Notes: a model not told the origin generated them from the letters alone. A DNA stretch of 16,109 nucleotides from Chloroflexota bacterium (GCA_018725425.1 QLUL01000009.1:1-16109); one strand, 5' to 3'. Shown: positions 7,211-14,216, counted from the first letter of the stretch. Translations and numbers: made by a program.

Positions 7211-7273
7211 AGGTACTTCCTCTCTTAAACCTTCATGGTGCGGTTATCTTCTAGTAGCTGAAAAGAGGCACCT
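7211..7273 (+). promoter_or_regulatory. Long-range hairpin at the 5' end of the thi4 leader
   Basis: AGGT (7211-7214) pairs with ACCT (7270-7273), and CCTCT (7219-7223) with AGAGG (7264-7268), separated by a small internal loop and closing a 40-base loop. The stem starts at the predicted transcription start. The TPP riboswitch signatures (CTGAGA, and the GAACCTGATC-like segment) are absent. Any regulatory role is inference. Confidence 0.35.
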
Positions 7274-7336
7274 TTGTGAAATTAGTGTTTAATAATTGAC
7301 AGAAAAAGCAGCGACGAGGCTTTCAGAACGATTATG

Positions 7337-7342
7337 AGGAGG
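7337..7342 (+). promoter_or_regulatory. Ribosome binding site that decides the thi4 start
   Basis: AGGAGG ends 6 bases before GTG 7349. The in-frame ATG at 7334 overlaps this box and has no binding site of its own, so GTG 7349 is preferred. Confidence 0.7.
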
Positions 7343-7348
7343 ATAAAA

Positions 7349-8131
7349 GTGAAGGAGAAGTTCAGTCCGGTAGGAGAGAAAGAGGTAACTCGTGCCATCG
7401 TCAGCGAGTTTGCCACCCAGTTCACAGAATACGTGGAAAGCGACTGTGTCATTGTCGGTGCCGGACCGAGTGGGCTTATGGCCGGCAGGAACCTGGCGAG
7501 AGCGGGAAAGAAGGTGCTCATCGTCGAGCGGAACAACTACCTTGGCGGTGGCTTCTGGATTGGCGGCTATCTACTGAATAAGGTGACCGTAAGGCATCCG
7601 GCGGAGAGAGTTCTGGATGAGCTTGGCATCCCCTATAAAGAAGTTGTCAAGGGATTGTTTGTCGCCGATGGACCCCATGCCTGCTCAAAACTCATCGCTT
7701 CAGCGTGCGACAGCGGGGTTGTCTTCGCCAATATGACGATCTTCGATGACCTGGTATTGAGAGAAGATAGTCGCGTTGCCGGGGTGGTGATCAACTGGAC
7801 GCCCGTCACGGCATTGCCCCGAGAGATAACCTGCGTTGATCCGGTGGCGCTCGAATCGAGACTGGTTATCGATGCCACTGGTCATGACGCTCAGGTGGTG
7901 AGGAAGCTGGAGGAGCGGGGCTTAATCAAGACAAAGGGCTACGGTGCGATGTGGGTGGAGCGGTCGGAAGACCTGATCATCGAGCACACTGGAGAGGTTC
8001 ATCCGGGATTGATCGTCGCCGGCATGGCGGTTTCGACAACCTATGGGTTGCCCCGGATGGGGCCGACCTTCGGGGCGATGCTCTTGTCGGGAGAAGTGGC
8101 GGCGGAGATTGCGCTGGAACATCTGAAATGA
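7349..8131 (+). CDS. thi4: Thi4-family ADP-thiazole synthase
   Basis: Thi4 makes the adenylated thiazole precursor of thiamine from NAD, glycine and sulfur. The protein is 260 aa from GTG 7349. The FAD/NAD-binding motif [17 protein letters not shown] is at 34-50, followed by [41 protein letters not shown] near the C-terminus is the typical Thi4 end. In the sulfur-donor loop ([17 protein letters not shown]) Cys162 stands just before VDP. Fungal and plant suicide enzymes have Cys there, while sulfide-using archaeal enzymes such as that of Methanocaldococcus jannaschii have His. This enzyme may therefore give up its own sulfur, or use Cys differently. It overlaps the next gene by ATGA. No TPP riboswitch was seen upstream, and other thiamine genes are outside the window. 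Confidence 0.9.
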   Translation: MKEKFSPVGEKEVTRAIVSEFATQFTEYVESDCVIVGAGPSGLMAGRNLARAGKKVLIVERNNYLGGGFWIGGYLLNKVTVRHPAERVLDELGIPYKEVVKGLFVADGPHACSKLIASACDSGVVFANMTIFDDLVLREDSRVAGVVINWTPVTALPREITCVDPVALESRLVIDATGHDAQVVRKLEERGLIKTKGYGAMWVERSEDLIIEHTGEVHPGLIVAGMAVSTTYGLPRMGPTFGAMLLSGEVAAEIALEHLK

Positions 8132-8979
8132 AAGCTGTCCGGGTAGAAGCGATTCTCCTCTACGACGAAGGCACGGCCGAACAACTGAATATAGAGGAGA
8201 TCGCCAAGTACTTAATAGACAAACTGAAGAGAGTACCGGTGGAGGTGAGGGGTAATCCCTTTGCCTCTTGTCGGGAGAAGGACTCCGATTGGGCGAGAAA
8301 ACTCGCATCTATCAAGATTCAGAATGCAGCCAGAAAGCTTGTCATCAGCGAACCCCTCTATGGTGAGGTTCAGTATGAACAGAGGAGGATTCTGGGAAAA
8401 ACCAGGGCATTCGGAGTCCTTTACGACGGGTTTCATCTTCTGAGGATCTTTTCAGAACTTATACCCCGGGGAGAACGTGCCCCGGGGTTTGTTCATATCT
8501 TCCTCACCAACCGTCTGTTTGCCACCTGGGATGACGGCGACAGGAGGTACCATGCCCGGACAAGCGTGTATGGTCTTTCCTCCGTCATCTCTACCACCGG
8601 GATTGTAGAGGCACCCGCCAAGCCGAGGGAATACTACGTCCTCAAGCAACAGTATGAGATGCTGGGGAAGGATTTGTTGGAGCTCAAAGAGAGATTCAAG
8701 GGAAGCTTCATTGATTACGAGGATGAGCGCCTGACCGAGGTTGTGAAGGGGTACGCCATGCAGGCGGTTTTCTATTCCTCGACCGGCGACCCCTTTTGTG
8801 ATGATAAGGGCTGCAGGCTGTATAACGCTCACTGGCAGGAAGAGCTTATCTTTGCCCAGCTTGAGAGCGAGTATGAGTTTTGCCCGCGGCATACGGGGCT
8901 GCTCAATTTAATGCAAACCTCAAGACCTGACCCCAAGAATGCGAGGAGAAAACTTGACATTGATAATACTATATGGTAG
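8128..8979 (+). CDS. DUF6775-like putative metalloprotein, C-terminus altered
   Basis: A 283-aa protein translated from the ATGA overlap with thi4. It resembles the DUF6775 putative metallopeptidase family, known mostly from archaea; the name is recalled, not searched. The middle holds [25 protein letters not shown] (120-144). The C-terminal part has a compact metal-ligand cluster: C224, C229, NAHWQEEL with H235, and FCPRH with C252 and H255. This resembles the zinc-site end of archaemetzincins, but the HExxH helix is not visible. The last 19 residues (from about 265) are encoded by the first copy of the duplicated promoter segment, so the original end was replaced or extended. A very GC-rich hairpin lies at 8463-8488 inside the gene. 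Coupling to thi4 suggests a joint role, perhaps metal or sulfur handling; this is inference. Confidence 0.65.
   Translation: MKAVRVEAILLYDEGTAEQLNIEEIAKYLIDKLKRVPVEVRGNPFASCREKDSDWARKLASIKIQNAARKLVISEPLYGEVQYEQRRILGKTRAFGVLYDGFHLLRIFSELIPRGERAPGFVHIFLTNRLFATWDDGDRRYHARTSVYGLSSVISTTGIVEAPAKPREYYVLKQQYEMLGKDLLELKERFKGSFIDYEDERLTEVVKGYAMQAVFYSSTGDPFCDDKGCRLYNAHWQEELIFAQLESEYEFCPRHTGLLNLMQTSRPDPKNARRKLDIDNTIW
8463..8494 (+). repeat. Strong GC-rich inverted repeat inside the coding region
   Basis: ACCCCGGGG (8463-8471) and CCCCGGGGT (8480-8488) form a perfect 9-bp stem with an 8-base loop, followed by TTGTTC. Each arm is itself nearly palindromic. It looks like an intrinsic terminator but lies in the middle of an open reading frame. 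Confidence 0.6.
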
Positions 8980-8992
8980 TATATAGTATGAA
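8922..8992 (+). repeat. Tandem promoter/operator repeat, copy 1
   Basis: This 71-base segment recurs 96 bases downstream with 66 of 71 bases identical. It contains TTGACA (8954-8959), then after 17 bases TAGTAT (8977-8982), overlapped by a 24-bp palindrome. Its left half is read as the last codons of the DUF6775-like gene, whose stop (8977-8979) falls in the palindrome. Confidence 0.9.
8966..8989. promoter_or_regulatory. 24-bp palindrome, operator candidate, copy 1
   Basis: ATACTATAT (8966-8974) and ATATAGTAT (8981-8989) are perfect 9-base arms around GGTAGT. It covers the -10 region of the promoter, the usual place for a repressor site. CsoR sites often have ATAC/GTAT ends but a G/C-rich middle; the middle here is AT-rich, so the regulator is uncertain. 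Confidence 0.65.
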
Positions 8993-9017
8993 ACAGTGTG
9001 TGGAATCAAACAGCCAA

Positions 9018-9088
9018 AAGACCTGACCCCAAGAATGCAAGGAGGGGACTTGACAATGATAATACTATATGGTAGTATATAGTATGAA
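9018..9088 (+). repeat. Tandem promoter/operator repeat, copy 2 (proximal to csoR)
   Basis: Second copy, with TTGACA at 9050-9055, -10 TAGTAT at 9073-9078 and the same palindrome. Differences from copy 1 are at 9039, 9045-9047 and 9056; the palindrome and both promoter boxes are unchanged. Start sites predicted near 8989 and 9085 would both read into csoR. Confidence 0.9.
9062..9085. promoter_or_regulatory. 24-bp palindrome, operator candidate, copy 2
   Basis: Identical to copy 1: perfect 9-base arms (9062-9070, 9077-9085) around GGTAGT, overlapping the -10 of the promoter nearest csoR. Exact conservation of this part while flanking bases changed suggests it is under selection. Confidence 0.65.
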
Positions 9089-9129
9089 TGACGGAAACAC
9101 AGCGCGGACAGTGCTAGAGGATGAACGGA

Positions 9130-9423
9130 ATGTCTACAGTGTTACGGCAGTACCGATATGCCAGGGAGAAGCCCTCTCTCCTGGCAAGGATGAGGAAAAT
9201 CGAGGGCCAGGCTAGAGGCATTCAGCGGATGATCGAGGACGATCGTTACTGCATCGACATCGTTCAGCAGTTAACTGCCCTCTCAGCAGCCGTTGACGAG
9301 GTCTCGCTGCTCATCATGGAGAGTCACATTGAAGGCTGCGTCGCTGATGCCATCCGTGACCAGCACGGCGAGGGTCATATCAAGGAGCTAATGGGAACGA
9401 TACGGAAAGCCCTGAAGTGGTGA
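9130..9423 (+). CDS. csoR: CsoR-type metal-sensing repressor
   Basis: A 97-aa helical repressor of the CsoR/RcnR/FrmR family. Such proteins bind operator DNA as tetramers and let go when Cu(I) binds. The family core LLARMRKIEGQARGIQRMIE (18-37) is followed by Cys41 (RYCIDIV), His66 and Cys70 (ESHIEGC). The spacings of 25 and 4 residues equal those of the Cys-His-Cys Cu(I) site of Mycobacterium CsoR, which argues against RcnR (Ni/Co) or FrmR types. ATG 9130 is preferred to 9121: AGAGG directly touches 9121 but is 9 bases from 9130. The gene follows the duplicated promoter/palindrome and heads the copper-type cluster, so autoregulation is likely. Confidence 0.88.
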   Translation: MSTVLRQYRYAREKPSLLARMRKIEGQARGIQRMIEDDRYCIDIVQQLTALSAAVDEVSLLIMESHIEGCVADAIRDQHGEGHIKELMGTIRKALKW

Positions 9424-9484
9424 TAATGGAGTTACAACAAAAGATTCGATCCTGCGATGGAGCTACTATTTTGGGGAGGAAAGC

Positions 9485-10294
9485 ATGATGAATGGTATTG
9501 TCATTAGCATCGACCCGGTAATCTTCCAGTTGGGAGCTTTTGAGCTGCGCTGGTATGGTGTAGCTGTAATGCTGGCAATCGTAGCAGGAGTGCTCATATC
9601 GGCATACCTGGGTCAAAAGAAAGGGATTGCCAAAGAGGAAATCTACTCCCTCGCTCCATGGGTGGTGATCGGTGGGCTGTTGGGCACAAGACTGTTCCAT
9701 GTAATAGACTATCTGGAATACTATTTGGCCAATCCGTGGCAGATATTTGGATTCGAAGGCTTAGCTATTTGGGGCGGGGTTGTCGGGGGAGGAGCAGCAA
9801 CTATCGTCTATGCCAGGATAAGGCATATTCCGCTGGGTCGCCTCGTTGACGCCATGGCACCGGCACTGCTTACCGGCCAAATGATCGGCCGGATCGGTTG
9901 CATTATTGATGGGCATATCTTGGGTGGTGTCACCGATTTGCCCTGGGGCTTCATTTACACTCATCCGGATGCTCTGATCCCTGCGCACCTCTTGGGAGTG
10001 CCAATCCACCCTTATCCGTTATATGAGATAATGTGGAATGCGATGGCCCTGCTGGTGATCTTGCGGCTTAGTCGCCACTTCACCAAGGATGGACTGGTGT
10101 TCCTGAGTTACCTGTCGCTTTACTCCCTGGGACGATTCTTCCTTACGTTTGTGCGGGTGGAAAACGTCATATTTTGGGGGTTGCAGCAGTCACAGTTGGT
10201 GGCAATAGTTATGCTGATTGCCGCAGTGGCGATGTTCATCTACTTGGCCAGAGCGGGAAATGGTGTGGCCGCAGAGAAAGGAAGTGCAGTTTGA
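9485..10294 (+). CDS. lgt: Prolipoprotein diacylglyceryl transferase
   Basis: Lgt moves a diacylglyceryl group from phosphatidylglycerol to the lipobox Cys of prolipoproteins in the membrane. This 269-aa protein has about seven hydrophobic segments and the family landmarks: DPVIFQLGAFELRWYG at the start (10-25), GLAIWGGVVGG, GRIGCIIDGHILGG (the signature, usually GRIGNFINGE-like), HPYPLYE and YSLGRFFLTFVRVEN. ATG 9485 or 9488 are both possible behind GGGGAGGA (9473-9480). It lies 61 bases after csoR in the same direction, an unusual place for lgt, and may thus share the metal-responsive transcript. It could be the only Lgt of the cell or a second copy; the window cannot tell. Confidence 0.93.
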   Translation: MMNGIVISIDPVIFQLGAFELRWYGVAVMLAIVAGVLISAYLGQKKGIAKEEIYSLAPWVVIGGLLGTRLFHVIDYLEYYLANPWQIFGFEGLAIWGGVVGGGAATIVYARIRHIPLGRLVDAMAPALLTGQMIGRIGCIIDGHILGGVTDLPWGFIYTHPDALIPAHLLGVPIHPYPLYEIMWNAMALLVILRLSRHFTKDGLVFLSYLSLYSLGRFFLTFVRVENVIFWGLQQSQLVAIVMLIAAVAMFIYLARAGNGVAAEKGSAV

Positions 10295-10341
10295 TGGATA
10301 TGGTGGTGATTTTCGGGGTGGCCATCCTTATATTGATATGA
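10294..10341 (+). CDS. Tiny hydrophobic ORF overlapping lgt
   Basis: ATG at 10294 shares a base with the lgt stop (TGATG) and encodes 15 residues, MDMVVIFGVAILILI, all but the start hydrophobic. It may be a very small membrane peptide or a leader for the next gene, whose own N-terminus is similar in character. There is no independent evidence that it is translated. Confidence 0.2.
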   Translation: MDMVVIFGVAILILI

Positions 10342-10385
10342 TGGCTAGAGATACCGAGTGTTCAACTAAGCAATAGGAGGTAGAC

Positions 10386-10775
10386 ATGGACAAGAATCTG
10401 AAGTTGGCCCTGGTCATCGGGGGTATAGTGGTGGCCATCCTTATCGTGCTGCCCCTGGTATTCGGACTAGGCTGGGTAACCTGGGGATATCATGGTAGAG
10501 GGTGGGGAATGCCGTGGCCGTGTCCGATAGGAGGCTTTGGTGGTGGGTGGTTCATGCCGTTTGGCGGTGGGTGGTTCATGCCGCTATTCATGCTCCTCTT
10601 CTGGGGGCTGGTCATCTGGGGAGTGGTGTCCCTGGTGCGTGGAGGAAGCCAATCCAGCGGCTCCACATCCGGTTCCAGCCAGCCCAACTCGGCTCTGCAG
10701 ATACTGAAGAAGAGGTATGCTGCGGGTGAGATCAGCAAAGAGGAATACGAGGAGAAGAGGAAGGACATCTCGTGA
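10386..10775 (+). CDS. SHOCT-domain membrane protein
   Basis: A 129-aa protein with an N-terminal membrane helix (about 5-27), a Gly/Trp/Met-rich linker with GGGWFMP twice (52-58, 60-66), a second hydrophobic segment (64-85), a Ser-rich spacer and a C-terminal SHOCT domain (101-128: SALQILKKRYAAGEISKEEY). SHOCT domains are short helical oligomerisation modules often found in small envelope proteins; the exact role is unknown. AGGAGGT (10375-10381) lies 4 bases before the ATG. Similar small membrane proteins are common beside copper genes, and the Met and Trp residues could bind Cu(I), but that is inference. Confidence 0.75.
   Translation: MDKNLKLALVIGGIVVAILIVLPLVFGLGWVTWGYHGRGWGMPWPCPIGGFGGGWFMPFGGGWFMPLFMLLFWGLVIWGVVSLVRGGSQSSGSTSGSSQPNSALQILKKRYAAGEISKEEYEEKRKDIS
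10542..10583 (+). repeat. 18-bp direct repeat inside the SHOCT gene
   Basis: GGTGGGTGGTTCATGCCG occurs at 10542-10559 and again at 10566-10583, 24 bases (8 codons) apart. It creates the doubled GGGWFMP motif, so the linker can grow or shrink in whole codons. Confidence 0.8.
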
Positions 10776-10818
10776 ATGGGCCGAAACTGACCCGAAATAG
10801 CGATGGGGGATGAGATGG

Positions 10819-10971
10819 ATGCCTGACGAAACCAGGCGGAAGATAATCCTTTCGATCACGGGCATGACCTGCGACTCCTGTGCAGATACGATCGAGAGGG
10901 GGCTTTCCAGTATGCCTGGGGTATCCCGGGTCAATATCAACCCTGCCAGTTAAAAGGCGTCGGTCGAATAA
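10819..10971 (+). pseudogene. Broken heavy-metal-associated (HMA) domain gene, copA-like start
   Basis: ATG 10819, 8 bases behind GGGGGA, opens MPDETRRKIILSITGMTCDS and continues to MPGVSRVNINPAS, then TAA (10951). GMTCDSC is the Cu(I)-binding motif of HMA domains. Past the stop the frame still reads KASVE, the usual continuation (S-E-K-A-S-V-E-Y), then a second TAA (10969). One GAA-to-TAA change therefore broke the domain, and family similarity ends at about 10971. It could be a short metallochaperone gene cut down, but the position before a P-type ATPase suggests the start of an earlier copA. If still translated it gives 44 residues, about two thirds of a domain. Confidence 0.75.
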
Positions 10972-11107
10972 AGGAGTCAAAGGCAGGATGTAATGATTTA
11001 TGCAAATGACTATATGTAGGCTAAATAGTTACGTTGATTTAGAATAGTGGTTCCTAAAATGGGAAGAGTTTCTGTCAACAAGACATATTCAATAAAGGGG
11101 AAAAAGG

Positions 11108-13411
11108 ATGAAGGTCACAGACCCTGTCTGCAAGATGATTATAGAAGATAAGGATGCGGTCGCAACATCATTCTATAATGGAATTGCCTATCACTTTTGT
11201 TCAAAGCCCTGCAAAGAGGACTTTGACAAAAACCCTGATGTTTATACTGGCAAGAAACTTTCCATGCCCGGTAAAGAAGAACTGATTTCCATCACATCAA
11301 AGGCAATAGGTGAAATGGCAAAAGACCCCATATGCGGAATGGTTATTCCAAAAGACCGTTCCATAAAAAGGGCGGCGGGAGGCAGGGCATACTACTTCTG
11401 CAGTGAAAGTTGTGTTAGGACCTTTGAAGCACCTGAGGCAGAACTGAAATCCATGAAGAGGAGGGTCACCATTGCCCTTACAGGTGTAGTTATCCTTGCC
11501 ATTTTCAGGGCAGGCGTATTTCTCGGGCTTGCAGGAGGTGCAACAATCCTCACAATGGTTCCCATACCATGGCTTCCATGGTTCACAGGGGGAGTATGGC
11601 TTTTTATAATCACAACACCCATTATGATCTTTGGTGGCAAGGGATTTTTCATAGGAGCCTGGCACGCGATAAAAAACCGTGTGGCGAACATGGACCTACT
11701 TATAGCTCTCGGAACATCTACGGCTTATCTTTACAGCACTTTTATTGTATTCGTTCCGGGCGTTTTACCTGTTGAAGAAGGGAATGTCTATTTTGAGGTC
11801 TCTGCCGTAATAATAGCCTTTGTCCTTTTAGGCAAATATATGGAAGAGATAATAAAGAAAAGGAGTTCCGCTGCCGTTAGAAAGCTCCTTGATTTAAGAC
11901 CCCAGACAGCGAGGGTCATAAGGGATGGCTCAGAAGTGGAAATCCCTGCTGAATCAGTGATGGTCGATGAGATAGTTATTATCAGACCTGGCGAAAAAAT
12001 ACCCACCGACGGTGTTGTCATAGAGGGCTATTCATCTGTGGATGAGAAGATGATAACAGGGGAGAGCGTTCCTGTTGAGAAAAAGACAGGGGATAAGGTT
12101 ATAGGTGGCACAATAAACAAGGTTGGGTCCTTCAAATTCAGGGCAACGAGGGTTGGTTCTGATACCACATTGAGCCAGATAATAAAGATGGTAGAAGAGG
12201 CACAGGCTTCATCCTCCCATATTCAGAGGCTTGGTGACAAGGTGGCATCCTATTTTGTCCCAGCGGTTATAGGGGTTGCCTTCCTGTCTGCTTTAGTTTG
12301 GATACTCACAGGCAATCCCACCCTTGCACTCCTGTCCTTTGTTGCTGTCCTCATCATAGCATGTCCATGTGCATTGGGCATTGCCACTCCAGCGGCACTT
12401 ATGGTTGGAGTCGGAAAGGGAGCAGAATTGGGGATACTCATAAGAGGGGCTGAATACCTCGAAAGGGCTGAAAAATTAAGCGTAGTGGTATTTGACAAAA
12501 CAGGTACCCTGACAAAGGGAGAACCAGAGGTTACAGAAATAGTGACCGTTGAAGGCGTCAGAGAAGATGAAGTATTACGATTTGCAGCCATTGCGGAAAA
12601 GGGATCTGAACATCCACTGGCTGAGGCCGTAATAAAAAGGGCAAATATGAGGGGACTGAGCACACCCGATTATGAAACATTTGAGGCTATTCCGGGACAT
12701 GGCGTTATGGTGATATACGAAGGCAAGGAGATTTTAATCGGCAATAGAAGACTTATGAAAGAGAGAGGCATACCATACGAAGATAAAGAGGCAATCATCT
12801 CTGACCTTGAAGAAGAGGGAAATACGGTAATGATCGTTGCCCGAGAAAAGAAGCTCATGGGATTCATTGCAGTGGCAGACACATTGAAAGAAAATGCTGG
12901 GGATGTTATAAAAGGGCTAAAAACAGAAAAGATAGAGGTCATAATGCTTACCGGTGACAATGAAAGGACAGCAAAGGCCATAGGCAATAGAATCGGCATA
13001 GAGAAGATAATTTCAAATGTCCTTCCAGGGGATAAGGCAAAGGTTATCAAGGAACTCCAGACCGAAGGAAAAGTTGTGGCAATGGTGGGGGATGGGATAA
13101 ATGACTCCCCTGCCCTTGTCCAGGCAGATATAGGAATTGCCATTGGGGGCGGCTCTGATATTGCCAAGGAGGCAGGCGGGATTATACTTGTGAGGGATGA
13201 CCTCAGGAACGTTATTAAAGGGATTAAACTCAGCAGGGCAACAATGAGAAAGATAAAGCAGAACCTCTTCTGGGCATTTATTTACAATACCATTGGTGTA
13301 CCAATCGCTGCCTTCGGACTCTTAAATCCCATGATTGCAGCAGCAGCCATGGCATTGAGTTCATTGTCTGTTGTCAGCAACTCTGCTCTCCTAAAAGGCG
13401 TAAAAATATGA
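11108..13411 (+). CDS. copA: Cu(+)-type P1B ATPase with two N-terminal YHS domains
   Basis: A 767-aa heavy-metal P-type ATPase that should export Cu(I) or Ag(I) using ATP. Instead of HMA domains it starts with two YHS-type Cys modules: DPVCKM with FCSKPC (5-35) and DPICGM with FCSESC (73-102). Then come the membrane helices, TGES (317-320) of the actuator domain, the transport motif ACPCALG (418-424), the phosphorylated Asp463 in [18 protein letters not shown] (499-507), TGDN (615-618) and [10 protein letters not shown] (661-670). The last helices have YNTIG and [12 protein letters not shown], the YN and MxxSS motifs of Cu(+)-selective pumps. AAAGGGG ends 7 bases before the ATG. Base use is AT-richer, with many ATA and AAA codons unlike the flanking genes, suggesting transfer. 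No clear promoter is seen in 10972-11107. Confidence 0.93.
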   Translation: MKVTDPVCKMIIEDKDAVATSFYNGIAYHFCSKPCKEDFDKNPDVYTGKKLSMPGKEELISITSKAIGEMAKDPICGMVIPKDRSIKRAAGGRAYYFCSESCVRTFEAPEAELKSMKRRVTIALTGVVILAIFRAGVFLGLAGGATILTMVPIPWLPWFTGGVWLFIITTPIMIFGGKGFFIGAWHAIKNRVANMDLLIALGTSTAYLYSTFIVFVPGVLPVEEGNVYFEVSAVIIAFVLLGKYMEEIIKKRSSAAVRKLLDLRPQTARVIRDGSEVEIPAESVMVDEIVIIRPGEKIPTDGVVIEGYSSVDEKMITGESVPVEKKTGDKVIGGTINKVGSFKFRATRVGSDTTLSQIIKMVEEAQASSSHIQRLGDKVASYFVPAVIGVAFLSALVWILTGNPTLALLSFVAVLIIACPCALGIATPAALMVGVGKGAELGILIRGAEYLERAEKLSVVVFDKTGTLTKGEPEVTEIVTVEGVREDEVLRFAAIAEKGSEHPLAEAVIKRANMRGLSTPDYETFEAIPGHGVMVIYEGKEILIGNRRLMKERGIPYEDKEAIISDLEEEGNTVMIVAREKKLMGFIAVADTLKENAGDVIKGLKTEKIEVIMLTGDNERTAKAIGNRIGIEKIISNVLPGDKAKVIKELQTEGKVVAMVGDGINDSPALVQADIGIAIGGGSDIAKEAGGIILVRDDLRNVIKGIKLSRATMRKIKQNLFWAFIYNTIGVPIAAFGLLNPMIAAAAMALSSLSVVSNSALLKGVKI

Positions 13412-13698
13412 AAAACACTTTCATCATCATATCCGGTATTATTCTCCTGCCCTTATTTATTGTCGGGATACTCGCATTGTTCGGCATATTCTTGGATATC
13501 CGGGTTTATATTATGTTTCTCATACTATGTCCCCTTGCAGCGGTAATTCTGTGGCTCATTTACAGGGATATGAAAAGAAAAATAGCAGGTGCAAAAAAGA
13601 AATGCAACGCACTGAGACTGAGCAGGGCAACGATGAGGAACATAAGACAGAAAAAAGAGGTCGGGTATGTGTCTTTCCTGATGAGTGATAATACTTAG
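13408..13698 (+). CDS. Small two-helix membrane protein with a copA-like tail
   Basis: A 96-aa protein overlapping the copA stop by ATGA. Residues 1-55 form two hydrophobic segments, followed by a basic stretch ([15 protein letters not shown]). No family is recognised. Residues 70-80 ([11 protein letters not shown]) repeat a conserved CopA motif ([11 protein letters not shown] in the preceding gene), and after that the sequence resembles nothing. The tail therefore looks like a scrap of a second copA joined in frame by recombination. Base composition is as AT-rich as copA, so the two probably arrived together. Confidence 0.6.
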   Translation: MKNTFIIISGIILLPLFIVGILALFGIFLDIRVYIMFLILCPLAAVILWLIYRDMKRKIAGAKKKCNALRLSRATMRNIRQKKEVGYVSFLMSDNT

Positions 13699-13721
13699 TC
13701 AAACAAGGATGCAAGGGGTAA

Positions 13722-14045
13722 ATGATCAGAGTTGAGTTGCTCCACAATGAGGGGTGTCATGTCTGGAAAGATACCAGGGAACTATTGAAGTCGATTTTAG
13801 TGGAGCGGAATGTCGAATATAAGTTGAGGGAAAGGTTGATTAGAACCCAGGAAGAAGCTAGAGAGCACAAGTTCTTAGGCTCTCCCCAAGTGAAGATCAA
13901 CGGCCGCGATATCGATCCCGAGGCTGCTAAGATCCAGACCTACAACCCGAACGGCTGCAGGATTTATCTCTATAAAGATGACGTCTATGAATATCCCCCA
14001 CGAGAGCTGATCCTGGAAGCTCTGGATCGGTTGAGGGTTGGCTAG
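13722..14045 (+). CDS. Thioredoxin-fold protein, metal/thiol-resistance type
   Basis: A 107-aa small thioredoxin-like protein. It starts VELLHNEGCHVWKDTRELL, with one Cys followed by His-Val-Trp, the common GCPxW-type active site of thioredoxin-like proteins in metal-resistance clusters. FLGSPQVKINGRDIDPEA supplies the cis-proline loop, and NGCRIYLYKDDVYEYPPRELI gives a second Cys and the last strand and helix. With no CxxC it probably binds or exchanges thiols or metals and is not a general disulfide reductase. AAGGGG lies 4 bases before ATG 13722. Base composition returns to that of the host region here, marking the right edge of the foreign-looking segment. It fits metal handling beside copA and the YHS gene. 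Confidence 0.72.
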   Translation: MIRVELLHNEGCHVWKDTRELLKSILVERNVEYKLRERLIRTQEEAREHKFLGSPQVKINGRDIDPEAAKIQTYNPNGCRIYLYKDDVYEYPPRELILEALDRLRVG

Positions 14046-14187
14046 TTCCCCGCGCGAAACCGGAGGCTTCAATCCTCAGTCTCAGTTTAATGGAACAAGG
14101 TTTCCAATTCTGAGGGGAACATATAGAGCTACAAGAATAGCTAAGCAGTGGAGAAAGGGATAGTTGTAAGTTTTTCCAAAAAGGGAC
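14046..14187. other. Gene-free stretch
   Basis: Between the thioredoxin-like gene and the next promoter no gene is seen. It contains a short GAGG/CCTC hairpin (about 14062-14076) without a T tract and nothing else recognisable. Confidence 0.5.
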
Positions 14188-14216
14188 TTGACAAAACTAC
14201 TCAGGTGTGATATATT
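14188..14216 (+). promoter_or_regulatory. Sigma70-type promoter of the YHS gene
   Basis: A perfect TTGACA (14188-14193) and TATATT (14211-14216, 5 of 6) are 17 bases apart. The start would be near 14223, with a leader of about 108 bases. The csoR palindrome is not repeated here, so regulation may differ from the csoR transcript. Confidence 0.65.

Noticed and set aside
7296..7324. Second thi4 promoter with TTGACA at 7296-7301
   Set aside because: The -35 is perfect but the bases at the -10 distance (GCTTTC) do not resemble TATAAT.
7061..7348. TPP riboswitch before thi4
   Set aside because: The conserved TPP aptamer segments (CTGAGA and the ACCTGATC-like stretch) were looked for and not found.
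11034..11060. Promoter directly before copA (TTGATT and TAAAAT)
   Set aside because: The spacing is only 15 bases and the -35 is weak; not enough to call.
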